Origin: Mastigias papua
Lineage: Eukaryota; Cnidaria; Scyphozoa; Rhizostomeae; Mastigiidae
Direction: 5' to 3'
DNA length: 64,000 nucleotides
Assembly: GCA_964019165.1 (NCBI GenBank)
Contig: OZ025268.1
Coordinates: forward strand, 15,679,852-15,743,851
Shown here: positions 22,269 through 33,389 of the stretch, one piece after another
How the letters are laid out: each line of letters opens with the position of its first letter
How positions within the stretch are numbered: the first letter of the stretch is position 1
Position numbers and translations under genes: made by a program
The notes under the pieces: generated by a model
What the model was told of the DNA's origin: nothing
Seen by the model: the letters and a program-made list of their open reading frames with translations, nothing else
Database searches by the model: none

Positions 22269-24961
22269 TGGGCGGGCTTGAAGGTCACCCCCGTATTTTT
22301 ACTGTTTCTCCTTCAGTTTCCAACCAGCCCCTTATTTGCTGTTCTTTGGGTGGTGTTGAAGTCCACGCATTGATTGACACAGGATCAATGAAATCCTTCA
22401 TTACTCGCCAGATTTATGAACAACTTAGGCCCAAACAACACTTAGCTACGACTTCTCAAAAATGTTATGGCATTACCGGTCAATGCCTTCCGGTGCACGG
22501 GACAGTGCGAACTACATTGTCTTTTTCAACTACTTCATTACTTTTGTACCCCGGTGATTTTCTCGTATCTGACCACCTGCTTCAACCATTGCAATGTATT
22601 TTAGGTTGGGATTTTTTAACTTCTAATAAGTTACGCCTTTCCTGTAACGGGACCGGTCACTATTTCCTCCTTGGTTCCCATGGTGAAACCCCCCTTTTGC
22701 CCACTAAGCCTGTATCTGCCCCCTGGGATGATGGGTCGGGGGGTGACATCTCCTCTATGTCTTGTTTGCTTGTACAGTCTTCCTCTCAAGGTCCTGTCCC
22801 AGTTACTTTAAAAGAGAACCTTAACGTTCCTGGACGTACGGAAGTAATAGTTACTGCACGTTTACCTAAGAACTATACGGATCAGGTAGGTATGATAACT
22901 CCCATCCCCAATAATACAGGTAACGTTCTCCCGGCTTATTCAGTGAGTCCAGCTCATAATCGGTCTATTTTAGTTCGTTTGATGAACACTGCTAGTTTTG
23001 ATGTTCAACTACATGCAGGTCAAAAAGTTAGCGAATTTTGCCCTCTTTTCGAAGCCCCGATTCCCTTTCCTGACAATTCACCTTGCCTTGTGCATGCCTT
23101 GACTGCCTCTTCCTCTTCTGACGTCAAAGAACAATTGGAAAATTCGTTAAGTAAATCTTTGCGCCCTGCAGAGCGGGATGTTTTATTGCAGACATTGTTA
23201 AAGTACTGTGACGTTTTTGATGATAAAACCTTAGGTCATACGGACGTTATCACCCATAAAATTGATACGGGGGATGCTAGACCCATACGACAACTTCCCC
23301 GGCGCTTACCGTATGCATACAGGGAAGAAGCTAGTAAACAAGTTTCTGATATGCTTAACCAAGGTGTAATTCAACCTAGTCACTCCCCCTGGGCTTCACC
23401 AATCGTTTTAGTTAAAAAAAAGGATGGCTCATTTCGCTTTTGTGTGGATTATCGTAAACTCAATGCGGTTACACGAAAAGATGCACACCCTTTACCGAGG
23501 GTTGATGATTTATTGGATTCCCTCCAAGGAGCCTCCATGTTTAGCACCCTAGATCTTAGGTCCGGTTATTGGCAACTTAGCATGGAACCTCGGGATAGAG
23601 AAAAAACAGCATTCACGACACCTGAGGGCCTTTGGGAGTTTCTTCGTATGCCATTTGGCGTTTCCAATGGCTGTGCTACATTCCAGCGTGCCATTGAAAT
23701 TGTCCTCTCTGGTTTGACTTATGAAACCTGTTTGTGTTATTTTGACGATGTTATTATCCCTTCCAATTCTGTAGATCAACAATGTGAACGTTTATCTCTT
23801 GTCTTAGAACGATTTCGCCAACATAATTTACGTGTTAAAGCCTCAAAATGCACTTTTGGCGCAACTAGTGTCCAGTACTTAGGCCATGTTGTATCTAATA
23901 AAGGTATCCATACTGATCCCAGCAAAGTACAAGCTGTTTTCAAACTCCCAGATCCTAAAAATCTCGAAGAACTCCGATCTTTCCTTGGCCTTGTCGGTTA
24001 TTACCGCAAATTCATTCCTAATTTTGCAGCACTGGCAACGCCCTTAGTCCATTTAACAACAAAACACACAAAATTTCATTGGGGGGTCCCTGAACACAAT
24101 GCATTTGTTACACTCAAGACCTTATTGTGTCAAGCACCAATTCTTGCATATCCTGACTTTCATAAGAAATTCGTCTTACAGACCGATGCTTCCGATTTAG
24201 GCTTAGGGGCAGTACTTACTCAGTATGATAGCTTTGGTAACGAACGCCCTATTTCGTATGCTAGTAGACCATTGACGCCACGTGAGAAAGCCTATTCTGC
24301 CACTGAAAAGGAGGCCCTAGCTGTAGTTTTTGCCGTTGATCATTTTCGTGTATATCTGCTCGGCCGTGAGTTTACTCTTGTTACTGATCATAGTGCTTTA
24401 CGTTGGCTGCATTCTGTAGAGCCAAAAGGTAGGATTGCTCGTTGGGTTATGCAACTTCAAGAGCATTCCTTTGACATCAAACATAGGGCTGGTGTTGCAC
24501 ATAAAAATGCCGATGCTTTATCCCGTTTGCCTTCCGATTTTATTACCAACTGTGCCACGTCTATATTCCCAGCTAAAAGCCTTCAAGAAGCTCAAATGAA
24601 TGATCGCTCCATTAGCAAAATTCTTGAAATTAAATCGTTTGGTCTGCCTAAGCCTCCCTTTTTCGTCTGGGCCCAAGATCCTCACTTACGAGTATTTTGG
24701 CACGACTGGGATAGTTTATTTATTCATAATGGTCTCTTAGTTAAACGGCTTAGTGCCGAGAATTCCGTTCTCAAATATGCTTTCGTTATTCCTCCTGCCC
24801 TTGTTGCATCTGTCCTAGATGGTATTCATTGTAGCCCTTTTTCCGGCCATTTTGGTGTCAAAAGAACTCTTCAACGCGCTCGTGAGCGATTTTATTGGCC
24901 TAAAATGACACAACAAATTACAGCATTTGTAAAAAAACTGTTTCACATGTGCCCAGTATAA
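22265..24961 (+). CDS. Pol: protease, RT, RNase H, start of integrase
   Basis: 898 residues. The protease motif LIDTGS has its DTG at 38-40. Reverse transcriptase shows FRFCVDYRKLN, TLDLRSGYWQL and the catalytic YFDD at about 492-495. RNase H follows, with QTDASDLGLGAV at about 640 and ATEKEALAV, then TDHSALRWL. The integrase zinc-binding His pair (HCSPFSGHFG) is present, but the frame ends just before the Cys pair. The sequence carries a run of seven A at about 24931-24937 right before the break. The remaining integrase continues in another frame at 25032. Whether the break is a mutation, an assembly error or a recoding site is not decidable here. Confidence 0.93.
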   Translation: MMGGLEGHPRIFTVSPSVSNQPLICCSLGGVEVHALIDTGSMKSFITRQIYEQLRPKQHLATTSQKCYGITGQCLPVHGTVRTTLSFSTTSLLLYPGDFLVSDHLLQPLQCILGWDFLTSNKLRLSCNGTGHYFLLGSHGETPLLPTKPVSAPWDDGSGGDISSMSCLLVQSSSQGPVPVTLKENLNVPGRTEVIVTARLPKNYTDQVGMITPIPNNTGNVLPAYSVSPAHNRSILVRLMNTASFDVQLHAGQKVSEFCPLFEAPIPFPDNSPCLVHALTASSSSDVKEQLENSLSKSLRPAERDVLLQTLLKYCDVFDDKTLGHTDVITHKIDTGDARPIRQLPRRLPYAYREEASKQVSDMLNQGVIQPSHSPWASPIVLVKKKDGSFRFCVDYRKLNAVTRKDAHPLPRVDDLLDSLQGASMFSTLDLRSGYWQLSMEPRDREKTAFTTPEGLWEFLRMPFGVSNGCATFQRAIEIVLSGLTYETCLCYFDDVIIPSNSVDQQCERLSLVLERFRQHNLRVKASKCTFGATSVQYLGHVVSNKGIHTDPSKVQAVFKLPDPKNLEELRSFLGLVGYYRKFIPNFAALATPLVHLTTKHTKFHWGVPEHNAFVTLKTLLCQAPILAYPDFHKKFVLQTDASDLGLGAVLTQYDSFGNERPISYASRPLTPREKAYSATEKEALAVVFAVDHFRVYLLGREFTLVTDHSALRWLHSVEPKGRIARWVMQLQEHSFDIKHRAGVAHKNADALSRLPSDFITNCATSIFPAKSLQEAQMNDRSISKILEIKSFGLPKPPFFVWAQDPHLRVFWHDWDSLFIHNGLLVKRLSAENSVLKYAFVIPPALVASVLDGIHCSPFSGHFGVKRTLQRARERFYWPKMTQQITAFVKKLFHMCPV

Positions 24962-25031
24962 GTTAGATTCCACACACAAACAGGCTCCATTACACCCCAT
25001 CGAAGTTAATGAGCCCTTTATATTTTGGGCC

Positions 25032-26021
25032 ATGGATTATATGGGCCCTTTGCCTGAGACAAGTCGTGGCAATAAACATCTTCTTGTCCTCATGGACCAC
25101 TTCACAAAATGGTGTGAAGTGTTCCCTACAAGGGATCAAAAAGCTCACACCGTTGCAGAAATCCTAGTTTCAAAGGTATTCAGCAGATTTGGTCCACCTA
25201 CTGTCTTGCACTCCGATCAAGGCCGTAATTTTGAAAGCAATGTCATGCAAGAAATTTGTGATCTCATGGGCATCCGTAAATCGCGCACCACCGCCTATCA
25301 TCCACAATGCGACGGTCTTGTTGAAAGGCAAAATCGGACATTACAGGATGTCCTTTCGGCATATGTGTCTTCGCATAGGGATGACTGGGACTTATGGGTT
25401 GATCTAGCTGTTTACTCATATAACACTAGCCGTCACGAATCCACTGGTTTCAGTCCCTATGAACTGGTCTTCGGTCGCATTGCTAGGACACCCTTAGAAG
25501 TAGATTTAGGCCTACCTTTGAAGGACCCCCAGACGCAGTCAGAATACTCTGACACGTTAAGAAAACAACTCTACAGCCTTAAGCAGACTGCACAAGAACA
25601 TTTAGCTCATAGCCGACACGTCCAGAAACGTCAAAATGCCTCTTCTTGTAACTGGAAGCCTTTTTCTGTGGGGCAAGCCGTATGGCTACGTCGTCCCAAG
25701 TCCTGGAAATTTGGTATGAGATGGATCGGGCCCTACCAAATAGTTTCTGTCCAAGGTGTCAATTATAAAATTCGACCACAAAAAGGGAAAGATATTGTAG
25801 TTCACCACAATAATGTCAAACTGTGCACCATTCCTTTTGGCAAGGGGGAACCAGTTTGCCCTGTTCCTGAAACTGGCGAGATTAGCGTAGCTACGGGGAA
25901 TCTTGGCGACCAGGGGGTCCCACGGGAACAGCAACAAGACCTTCAAACCCTCAGCCGTCCTGCCCACCTTAGGCAGAATATAAGACCCCCTTTGAGGTTT
26001 GGGGAATACATCACTCACTAA
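25032..26021 (+). CDS. Pol integrase core (after frame break)
   Basis: An open frame of 329 residues from the first ATG. The actual integrase continues upstream in this frame to about 24940. The DDE residues are visible: Asp in MDYMGPLPE, Asp in LHSDQGRNFES and Glu in CDGLVERQNRT. The C-terminal GPY/F module RWIGPYQIVSV and VVHHNNVKLC are typical of gypsy integrases. Confidence 0.9.
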   Translation: MDYMGPLPETSRGNKHLLVLMDHFTKWCEVFPTRDQKAHTVAEILVSKVFSRFGPPTVLHSDQGRNFESNVMQEICDLMGIRKSRTTAYHPQCDGLVERQNRTLQDVLSAYVSSHRDDWDLWVDLAVYSYNTSRHESTGFSPYELVFGRIARTPLEVDLGLPLKDPQTQSEYSDTLRKQLYSLKQTAQEHLAHSRHVQKRQNASSCNWKPFSVGQAVWLRRPKSWKFGMRWIGPYQIVSVQGVNYKIRPQKGKDIVVHHNNVKLCTIPFGKGEPVCPVPETGEISVATGNLGDQGVPREQQQDLQTLSRPAHLRQNIRPPLRFGEYITH

Positions 26022-26053
26022 TTGCTAATCTCTAAATTTTATGGGGGAGGTGG

Positions 26054-26298
26054 TGTAACGAACATAGACATTTTACATTAATAATTATGATGCTAGTGAT
26101 TCTCACGTGCCTTCTGATATCATGTGCATGTGACACTAGTGCCACGTGCCTCATGGTATCGGGAGCATGTGACTGTACAATATAAAATTGGAAATGAAAA
26201 ATATATAAAACAGATTCAGAATAATCAGAGAAAAGATCACGTTAAATTCTGTGTACTATTTCTTGCGTCTCTGTTCTGCTGAACCCCGTAACGTTACA
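26054..26298 (+). repeat. 3' LTR of gypsy element
   Basis: 245 bp, preceded by the polypurine tract GGGGGAGGTGG (26043-26053) and followed by the target duplication CACA. Confidence 0.96.
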
Positions 26299-27765
26299 CA
26301 CAGATGGCACAAAATTAGCTTCTGCAATCTTTCACACGGTAAACGAAGAGCAAAGTCTAACAGAAGGTCGATCTAATGGAAAGGGAACTTTCTTTGCTAC
26401 CTTCAAGGATCCGACATGTATCCACTCCTGTTTACTCTATGCATAAATGACACGTTAATTCTGGTGGAAAGAGCTGAAAGTGCTGCAAACCTCTAAAAAT
26501 GTAGTCACACAGAAGAAACTGTCAACTAGAATATTGAGTTGAAAGTATACAGAAAGGCATATGGAATTTAGTAAAAGAAATTGGCATTTGATTTCGCAGA
26601 AATACTTTAATCCATACATTGCACAGGATTGCATAATTATTCGAGGTCAACTAAGGAACACACATTTAAGAATTGTACAGCAGAGGAGGCTCAAAATACA
26701 GATCCAAACGTGTTGAAAAACGCTACTCAATGCCAATTTGTTTTCCACTTATCTGGATATTTTATAATAGTAGGTAAGATATGAAGATACATAGAATAAA
26801 TTAAATTTGTTTCTGACTGGATAAAGGTCCAATGCTTCTAATTTTGAATAGTCCCTGAAATTTTGGCGTACATTAATCTACTGAATAATCCACTGTTACA
26901 ATTTGTTGAAATTTGTGGATTAAACTTTACTTTCATCTCAACTTCATAACTCAGTAAGTACCAAAAGCAAAGGCAACGGTAGTTGAAACAGACTTGTTCT
27001 ACGTTGGAGAGGAAAAAACTTTAGATAGAATTGGGAAATGCAATTTCCCTTTACAAATACTTAATCGTACACTTCTTCCTTACATTCAGTGAAAAGTCAA
27101 GTAACATACAACAAACTACATTGTGTACAAAATTCCTTTATCATATTACTATGATGGTAACCCCTGGAGCAAATGGAATGTCAACCCCGGGCTCGTAACA
27201 ATGAAAAAATGCAAGATAAAGGGATTAAAAACAAGGACAATACAAGAGCAGTACATTTTATCAGAACGGGAGATCTGAGAAATAAATACTGGAATGATGC
27301 CTTATCCGTATATAAATGCACTTCTCCAGCTCGCAGCCGCATGATCTGATAATAAGTATTGGCTGCTGACTTAGTTTCTACAATAATCCTATTTGAATCT
27401 TATTTATTGATATTGATAATTATAGTAATAGCTAATATTTTAATAGGTTGACCTGTCTAGACCTAAACAGCCTGTTATTCGGCAAGGGTCTGTATCCTAC
27501 CTATTACCAATCAGTATGCTAAAAGTAAATTAAAGGTAGAATAGCATGGAAATAGTTGAATTGTCCAACTAAATGATACGAATATATTGGAGTCAAATAC
27601 ATTTCCCTTTAAAATCTACAAAATCTTCGATAGTTTTGGAGTAGTTTTTGAATAGGGTGTTATTACTATGCATTCTTGTAAATAGTTGCAAGTATTGTAA
27701 AATTGAAGCATATTCTATTTACAAACCAACTTTAAATGATAAAGTTAAACAGTACTTATGATAAA

Positions 27766-28152
27766 TGTCTTTTTATAGGAAAGTTTTGTATCATCCGGTA
27801 CTCAAAACTGTCATGGCTTTTTCATGATATCAATACTAAAACTTTCCTAAGACTTTTTTTCGCAAGACAAGCCGCGTCCTCGTAACACAACATTGCTACA
27901 CCGACAGACAGGCACTACACAAATATAACACTCTACTACATAGATTACCACAAGAAATATATACAAATTAAGTAATCACATTGCAGTAATCACAGCAAAT
28001 TAAGTAAACCACGTCTTTCGTGAGTATTGGAATTTTAAAGGCTTTTGGATTATCAAATTTCTTAGGTCTCAAAAATCCAGTGCCGAACTTTCTTAACTTA
28101 TTGAGCTGTCGAGTACAACTGTCTTATAAATCGCCTTCTTGGAAAAAGCGTT
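27766..28152. mobile_element. Probable MITE related to TTTTTATA-ended cohort
   Basis: Starts GTCTTTTTATAGGAAAG and may end near 28151 with an inverse of CGCTTTTTCCAAGAAGG. Interior words ACTTTCCTAAG and ACTTTCTTAAC recur, and the block ACCGACAGACAGGCACTA is shared with 12390. The boundaries are tentative. Confidence 0.4.
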
Positions 28153-28663
28153 TTAATGCACAATTATCTTATAGCATACTCCATTGCTAAAATAAAAAGT
28201 TTAAATGAAGAAGTATGCCACCCTTGTAGAGCACCTACTTTTATTTGAATACTGTTAGCATCTCATCTGTTGACAGATCGCTTGTAAATTCACTCTTGCA
28301 ATGCTTTGCATATGTGTTTAATAAGTTATCAAGATTGTAATATAACCTGAAATGCCTCGTTGCCTTGACCTCACTAAATTACTTTATTGTCTTTGAGTTG
28401 CAAGGACTTGTAAAATATCCCAGAACTGTTAAATACAGTTGCAATGTGAGAATGGTTATGGAATCTCAAAGGAGAATTACGAAGAAAAATCGCATTAGGT
28501 AAGCTTTTTAATATTTGATGCCTTTTTGATTTTTTGTTTGACTTCTTTCTCATACCTTTATAAAGTGCATCAAATTGCCAGTTATGCATACACTTACAGT
28601 CCCAAAATATTGTACCACCCTGCAAAAAAATTTTATTTTGTAACTTTAAAATCACTACATAAT

Positions 28664-28795
28664 GATATACACTCTTTTCCTTATAAGAATATAATCTACA
28701 AGAATATGAAGACTCAAAATCTCTGAAATTTAAGAATAATTTAAGAATAATGTAAGGCTCAAGCTTCACCAAGGCTTAGACTTTTTTATATTTGA
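28664..28795. mobile_element. Truncated MITE, word TTAAGAATAA (family D)
   Basis: The left end TACACTCTTTTCCTTATAAG is followed by tandem TTAAGAATAATTTAAGAATA and GGCTCAAGCTTCA. The same blocks occur in the full copy at 34654-35020. The right half is missing. Confidence 0.6.
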
Positions 28796-28916
28796 GTTGC
28801 CTTTAGAATACAAGACAAGTGTGAGCTTCACTGATCGGGACTTTGAGTTATAATGCGACTGAGCAACTCTTCGGGGAGTGACAGTTTAACACTTTACATA
28901 ATAAGAATATAGTTTA

Positions 28917-29380
28917 AACGCTTTTTTTATAAGGAGCCACTTTATAAGGAACCTACATGTAGAAGGCCGAAATATTTAAAGAACTTATACTACTAAAGGA
29001 AAAATCCCTAAGGAACTTTTCATTTTCTAATTCCGAGTGCTGTACTCAGATGCAAGTGAAGATTACATTACATTGGATGATATCAATGGAATAGACATGA
29101 TACTGCTTGATTGAAATTATGCTTTTGCATATATAGAACTTATTTCCTTTCGCATTTGTGCTTTTGAGGTTGAGTTCTAGCCATGATTAAAGTTAAAATT
29201 CAGAATTTCAATGCTTTTCAATGCAATTTCAGTGTCTGTGCCATTTTGTGGCACTCTATGTTCAGTGAAAATTAAGGAACTATTGAGGAACTTTTAGTAC
29301 TAGAATTTGATAAAAAGAGGTCCGAAAATAAGGAACTTTTAGAACTAGGCCTTTAGCTAGGTTCCTTATAAAAAAGCGTA
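28917..29380 (+). mobile_element. TA-flanked MITE, word AAGGAAC (family C), copy 1
   Basis: Left end AACGCTTTTTTTATAAGGA, right end GGTTCCTTATAAAAAAGCGT, TA at both sides. AAGGAAC recurs near 28943, 29012, 29273 and 29328, and inverted near 29361. Copies at 38388-38840 (inverted) and 62939-63202 (internally deleted) share the interior. Confidence 0.8.
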
Positions 29381-30894
29381 TATATGAAAAGTCTTAGGCT
29401 CAAAATCAATGCCTAAGAATACTGGGGCCCAGCAAAAGGTCTATAATCCTAAATTACGAAGGCTACTCCAAAAAAATTGTGACAGTCCGTAAATAAATGT
29501 AATATTTTGTCAAATGTTGCAACCTTCTAAGCATTCTCCACCAGCCTCTATACAATGATTTATATGGTGACCCTGCATATCTAAACAATTAGACCTTCTT
29601 TCACTAAAACAAGCGCCATTATTAGACTATTAAGTCTCTTCAAATAAAATTGCCGCAAACCCCCGTAAACTATATTTTTCCATGAAGCATAAGGCCACAA
29701 TTTTGTTACTTTTTATACGTTAGTTCACCAAGTACCAATTATTATGTTACTTTTTGGTTGCCCTGCTGATTACCTGATATTTCCTTATGATACCTTAAAA
29801 ATATGCAAAGACAAAGGCTAGACTCAGTGGCTGCTTCTTACAAATGTATGCGTTGTCCAGCGTCAATATAAGAGCTTTCTTCAGTCTCCTAGTCTAACAC
29901 CTTCTAACCATATTTAATTGTGGGCTTAGCCTGAAATCAATTAAGCAAGATTTGTATTAGCAGTTATGCTGCCATTGTAGAAAGGGCTAATGTTACGGAT
30001 ATTATAGAACTACAAGCCTCACATAGAAATTCATTTTGGAAAAATTTCCGTATTTACAACCACATAATTGTTGGTTACATTAGAATATCCTGAAGTTATC
30101 TATATTGGTAGCTATCGTCAAAACTTCTCTGCTATATATCCATTTTTGTAGTTTCATTTGAAGCTAAAACTAAAATAAGAGATTTCTCTTACGAAATATT
30201 GTACAGTAAATGCACTTGTAACAAATATCATTAGTTGAAATAAGTTGAAGAGAAAGCCAAACTGTCAGTACATATTTGGTAGAAGGGGTGGGAAAACCAG
30301 AAAAGCACCCTTTCTGGCATCAGAGTAACTTTTTCCTATTTCAACTGTCCCTCTGACTACTCATACAATGGGTATATACGGTATAACAATGGTATCCATG
30401 GCGATAGTCAAATGTGTCTCTTTGTCTATTTATCTTGTACCAAATTAGCTTGTGTATCTCTGTGTCTCTCTAAAAGTGTAATGTAAATTTTACATAAATT
30501 ATTACTTTTTCATGTAATTTTCCTACAGTAGGCCCAAATTGGCTTAAGTTAGCTTGTTCTTCTTGTATTGACTAGCCCACTTCAAATATATAAATGACAA
30601 TGCAGATGCTCATGATCTAGAATCTTCTCATTCATATAGATAACATTGGCATATGTCAAATGAGGCATTTTATGTAAATGAACTACACTGCACAACAAGT
30701 ACACTTCGAAATACGTTTCTAGGGAACATACATCTGATGCAATGCTTGAATCCTTTTTATCCTTGGACAGAATACAGGGTATGCTGTGTAATGTACTGTA
30801 ATGAAATTAGGTTTTCCCTTGCATCACTTTTTGCACAGTGTCTATAATTAACCTTTCAGAGTCGAAGAGGTTCATTATTAAACTCTCAAGCATA

Positions 30895-32199
30895 CGAGGG
30901 TCACTCTGAAATTATTGAGATATTCAAAGTTCCCGCCATGCATCACATTGTTGCTCTGTATTTCAGTTATTTTCTCTTTTTGTATGGTGTTTTCAAAATT
31001 TTGTCCATTTCCACCATTTCTACGATTTATAATAATTTTTTATAATTCTTCACCTGTGCTCATTTGCGGATTTCAAAATGGAGCTTGAGCGACGCGCTTA
31101 TCGTGCGATGATATACTATGATTTTAGGAGAGGTTTATCGCAAGAGGAGTGCCTCAAACAGTTTTTGGAGACATTTAGCGATGCTGCACCATCTAGGGCA
31201 ACTTTTTTTAGGTGGTTTGCGGAATTTAGAAGGGGCAGGGAGAGCTTGCAAGATGACCCCCACCCAGGAAGGCCCCCAACAGCAGTATTGCCTGAAACCA
31301 TCTCTGCTGTAGAAAAGATGCTGAAAGTAGATGGCCGAATGATGTATATTATGATGCAGGAGAGAATAAATATAGGTGCGACTGCATTAAGTACAATATT
31401 ACACGAGCATCTAAAGGTTAGGAAGGTTTCGGCCCGTTGGATGCCCCATTCATTGACCGATGAGCAAAAAGAGCGTCGTGTAAGTTGGTGCCAATTCATG
31501 TTGGAAAAATTTAACAATGGCAAGTATAAGCAGGTATACGATATTGTAACAGGGGATGAGAGTTGGATATATCAATTTGACCCCGAAACAAAGCGCCAAT
31601 CGCCCATTTGGATCTTTCCTGATGAGCAACCCCCACAAAAATTTAAGAGGGTGCGAAGTGTTGGAAAAAAAAGATCGCATGTTTCTTTGGGAAAACGGGC
31701 CATGTAACTACATTTCCACTAGACGATCGGCGGACAGTGAATGCAGCTTGGTATGTAAACCACTGCATACCACAAGTTATCAATGCCTGGCAAAGCAAAC
31801 ACCCTAGAAGTGAGCTGCGGAGGTTCCTCTGGCACCACGACAATGCATCCGGTCACACAGCTGCTCAAACCATGGACTTTTCACGCAAAATTCCACCCAA
31901 TTGGTGACCCATCCACCATATTCACCAGATTTGGCACCATGTGACTTCTTTCTCTTTCCAACAGTGAAAGACAAATTGAAAGGGACAAAGTTTGGCACTC
32001 CTGATGATGCAGTGACTGCATTTGGTAGTGCCGTTTCGGACCTATCACATGAACAATGGGCTAACTGTTTTATTGCTTGGTTTAATCGAATGAAACTCTG
32101 CATACAATGTGATGGTGATTATTTTGAAAAGATGTGAAAATTTAAGTCTGATATCTTTTCTGGTTTATGAATATCTCAATAATTTCGGAGTGACCCTCG
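30895..32199 (+). mobile_element. Mariner-type DNA transposon, complete ends
   Basis: 1,305 bp with 32-bp terminal inverted repeats differing at one position (both begin CGAGGGTCACTC and continue GAAATTATTGAG). It is flanked by the TA target duplication (30893-30894 and 32200-32201). The length and TA target are typical of mariner. The transposase inside is broken, see the pseudogene entry. Confidence 0.96.
31078..32137 (+). pseudogene. Mariner transposase, frameshifted
   Basis: The N-terminal helix-turn-helix region and linker are open from ATG 31078 to 31707. The motif RWMPHSLTDEQKERRV corresponds to the WVPHEL-type linker motif. The first catalytic Asp is in VTGDESWIYQFD. Frame breaks occur near the A-run at about 31664-31671 and again near 31900. 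Further on, the second Asp is in HHDNASGHTA and the third in YSPDLAPCDFFLFP, with mariner-like (DD34D) spacing. The stop is at 32135-32137. Transposition by this copy is unlikely. The element's ends could still be mobilised by a related active copy. Confidence 0.93.
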
Positions 32200-33389
32200 T
32201 ATGTAACAATAATTGTGTTTATTGCAAATGTAATATATAAGCGTATACTTGCGAAATATTCTATATTCTGCCCATTTTTAATATAATCATTGTTGAATTA
32301 ATTTCATGGACAAACAGCTGCTGCCATCCAATCTATAGAGTTCTATTAAAAAAAAACATGCTGATGAAATTAGATTTTCGCATTCATAATGCGTTGGGTT
32401 TACGCTCACATCGAAAGGTTCAAGCGTATATTTGCTTGGCCAGTGAGAATCACGGCCCAAGATCATCACGATGACTTCCACTACACTACTGCCAGTAAGC
32501 ATTTGCCCATAAGCCATTCAGTAGTGAAATTTTTTACAGAATCAGCAATAATTTTTCTGAACCTTAAAAGTATAAGTTCGGCTAGTTTAATGTAGCAGAC
32601 TTAGCAAATCTTTGAGGCGTGGATCGGTGATAAATTTTCTGGCTTTCGTAAAATATATTCCCGGACTACCTAAATTTTAGTTCATAGAATCATTTTACTA
32701 TATGGCAAAATGTCGGATAATCTACTTAAGGGGGTAATTTTCCCTCTCACTGGCAATTTACCCGTACAAAAATCCTAAATTTCTCAGTATGAGTCACGTT
32801 TTTCGCAAAATACACTTCCAAAAATCTCATTGTATATATATGCAACGCAACAATAGTTAAAAATCTAATTTGTCAAAAATCCATCTTTCTAGGAATCTAA
32901 AGTTTGTAATGCATGTCTTGTAGAGCTTGTAACATACGCAATTTTAGTTTGTAGTTGCAGAAAATTTGTGCATTAATAAACAATAAAAATGTACTGTAAT
33001 AAAGCCGCTTGACTCTTCAAAAAATTATTCATACACGACTTTTAGCATTCTTGTTTGAGATATCAATTGCGCTGTGCATGGTAATCACTATTCAATATTC
33101 AATTACTTTCAATCACTAATCAATATTCAATCAATTAGTGTTGTAGAAAACTGGCGTCACTCAGTAAAAATAGAAGGTGTGAGCAGGATATATTTCTTAA
33201 GGGATCTGCCCAATAGCTCCAAGTTTTCATGAAATACGTAATGGTAAATTTCAATAAGTTATGGCCTACGGTTGCAACTATTGCAGCTACAACACCTAGT
33301 GTAGAGTGGCATAGATAGCAAAGTTGATTGGAGGGACAACAAAATAAATTTTCTGATAAACATAGTAATGTATTCAGCTCTTATGGACA

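Larger units (their letters stand above)
20991..26298 (+). mobile_element. Ty3/gypsy LTR retrotransposon, nearly intact
   Basis: 5.3 kb with 245-bp LTRs at 20991-21235 and 26054-26298, both TGTAACG...CGTTACA. In a base-by-base reading they differ only at one position (CTATAC against CTGTAC), so insertion was recent. It is flanked by CACA (20987-20990 and 26299-26302) as target duplication. Order of parts: LTR, primer-binding region starting TGGTGACAG (21237), gag, pol with protease-RT-RNaseH-integrase, a G-rich polypurine tract (26043-26053), LTR. The domain order with integrase last and the GPY/F module places it in Ty3/gypsy. A frame break before the integrase core probably makes this copy non-autonomous. 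Confidence 0.96.
26303..30894. other. Intergenic region, MITE-rich, no host exon found
   Basis: Apart from the elements at 27766-28152, 28664-28795 and 28917-29380, I find no gene. Open frames at 28374-28772 (minus) and 28526-28726 overlap MITE sequence and carry no motif. Confidence 0.6.
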
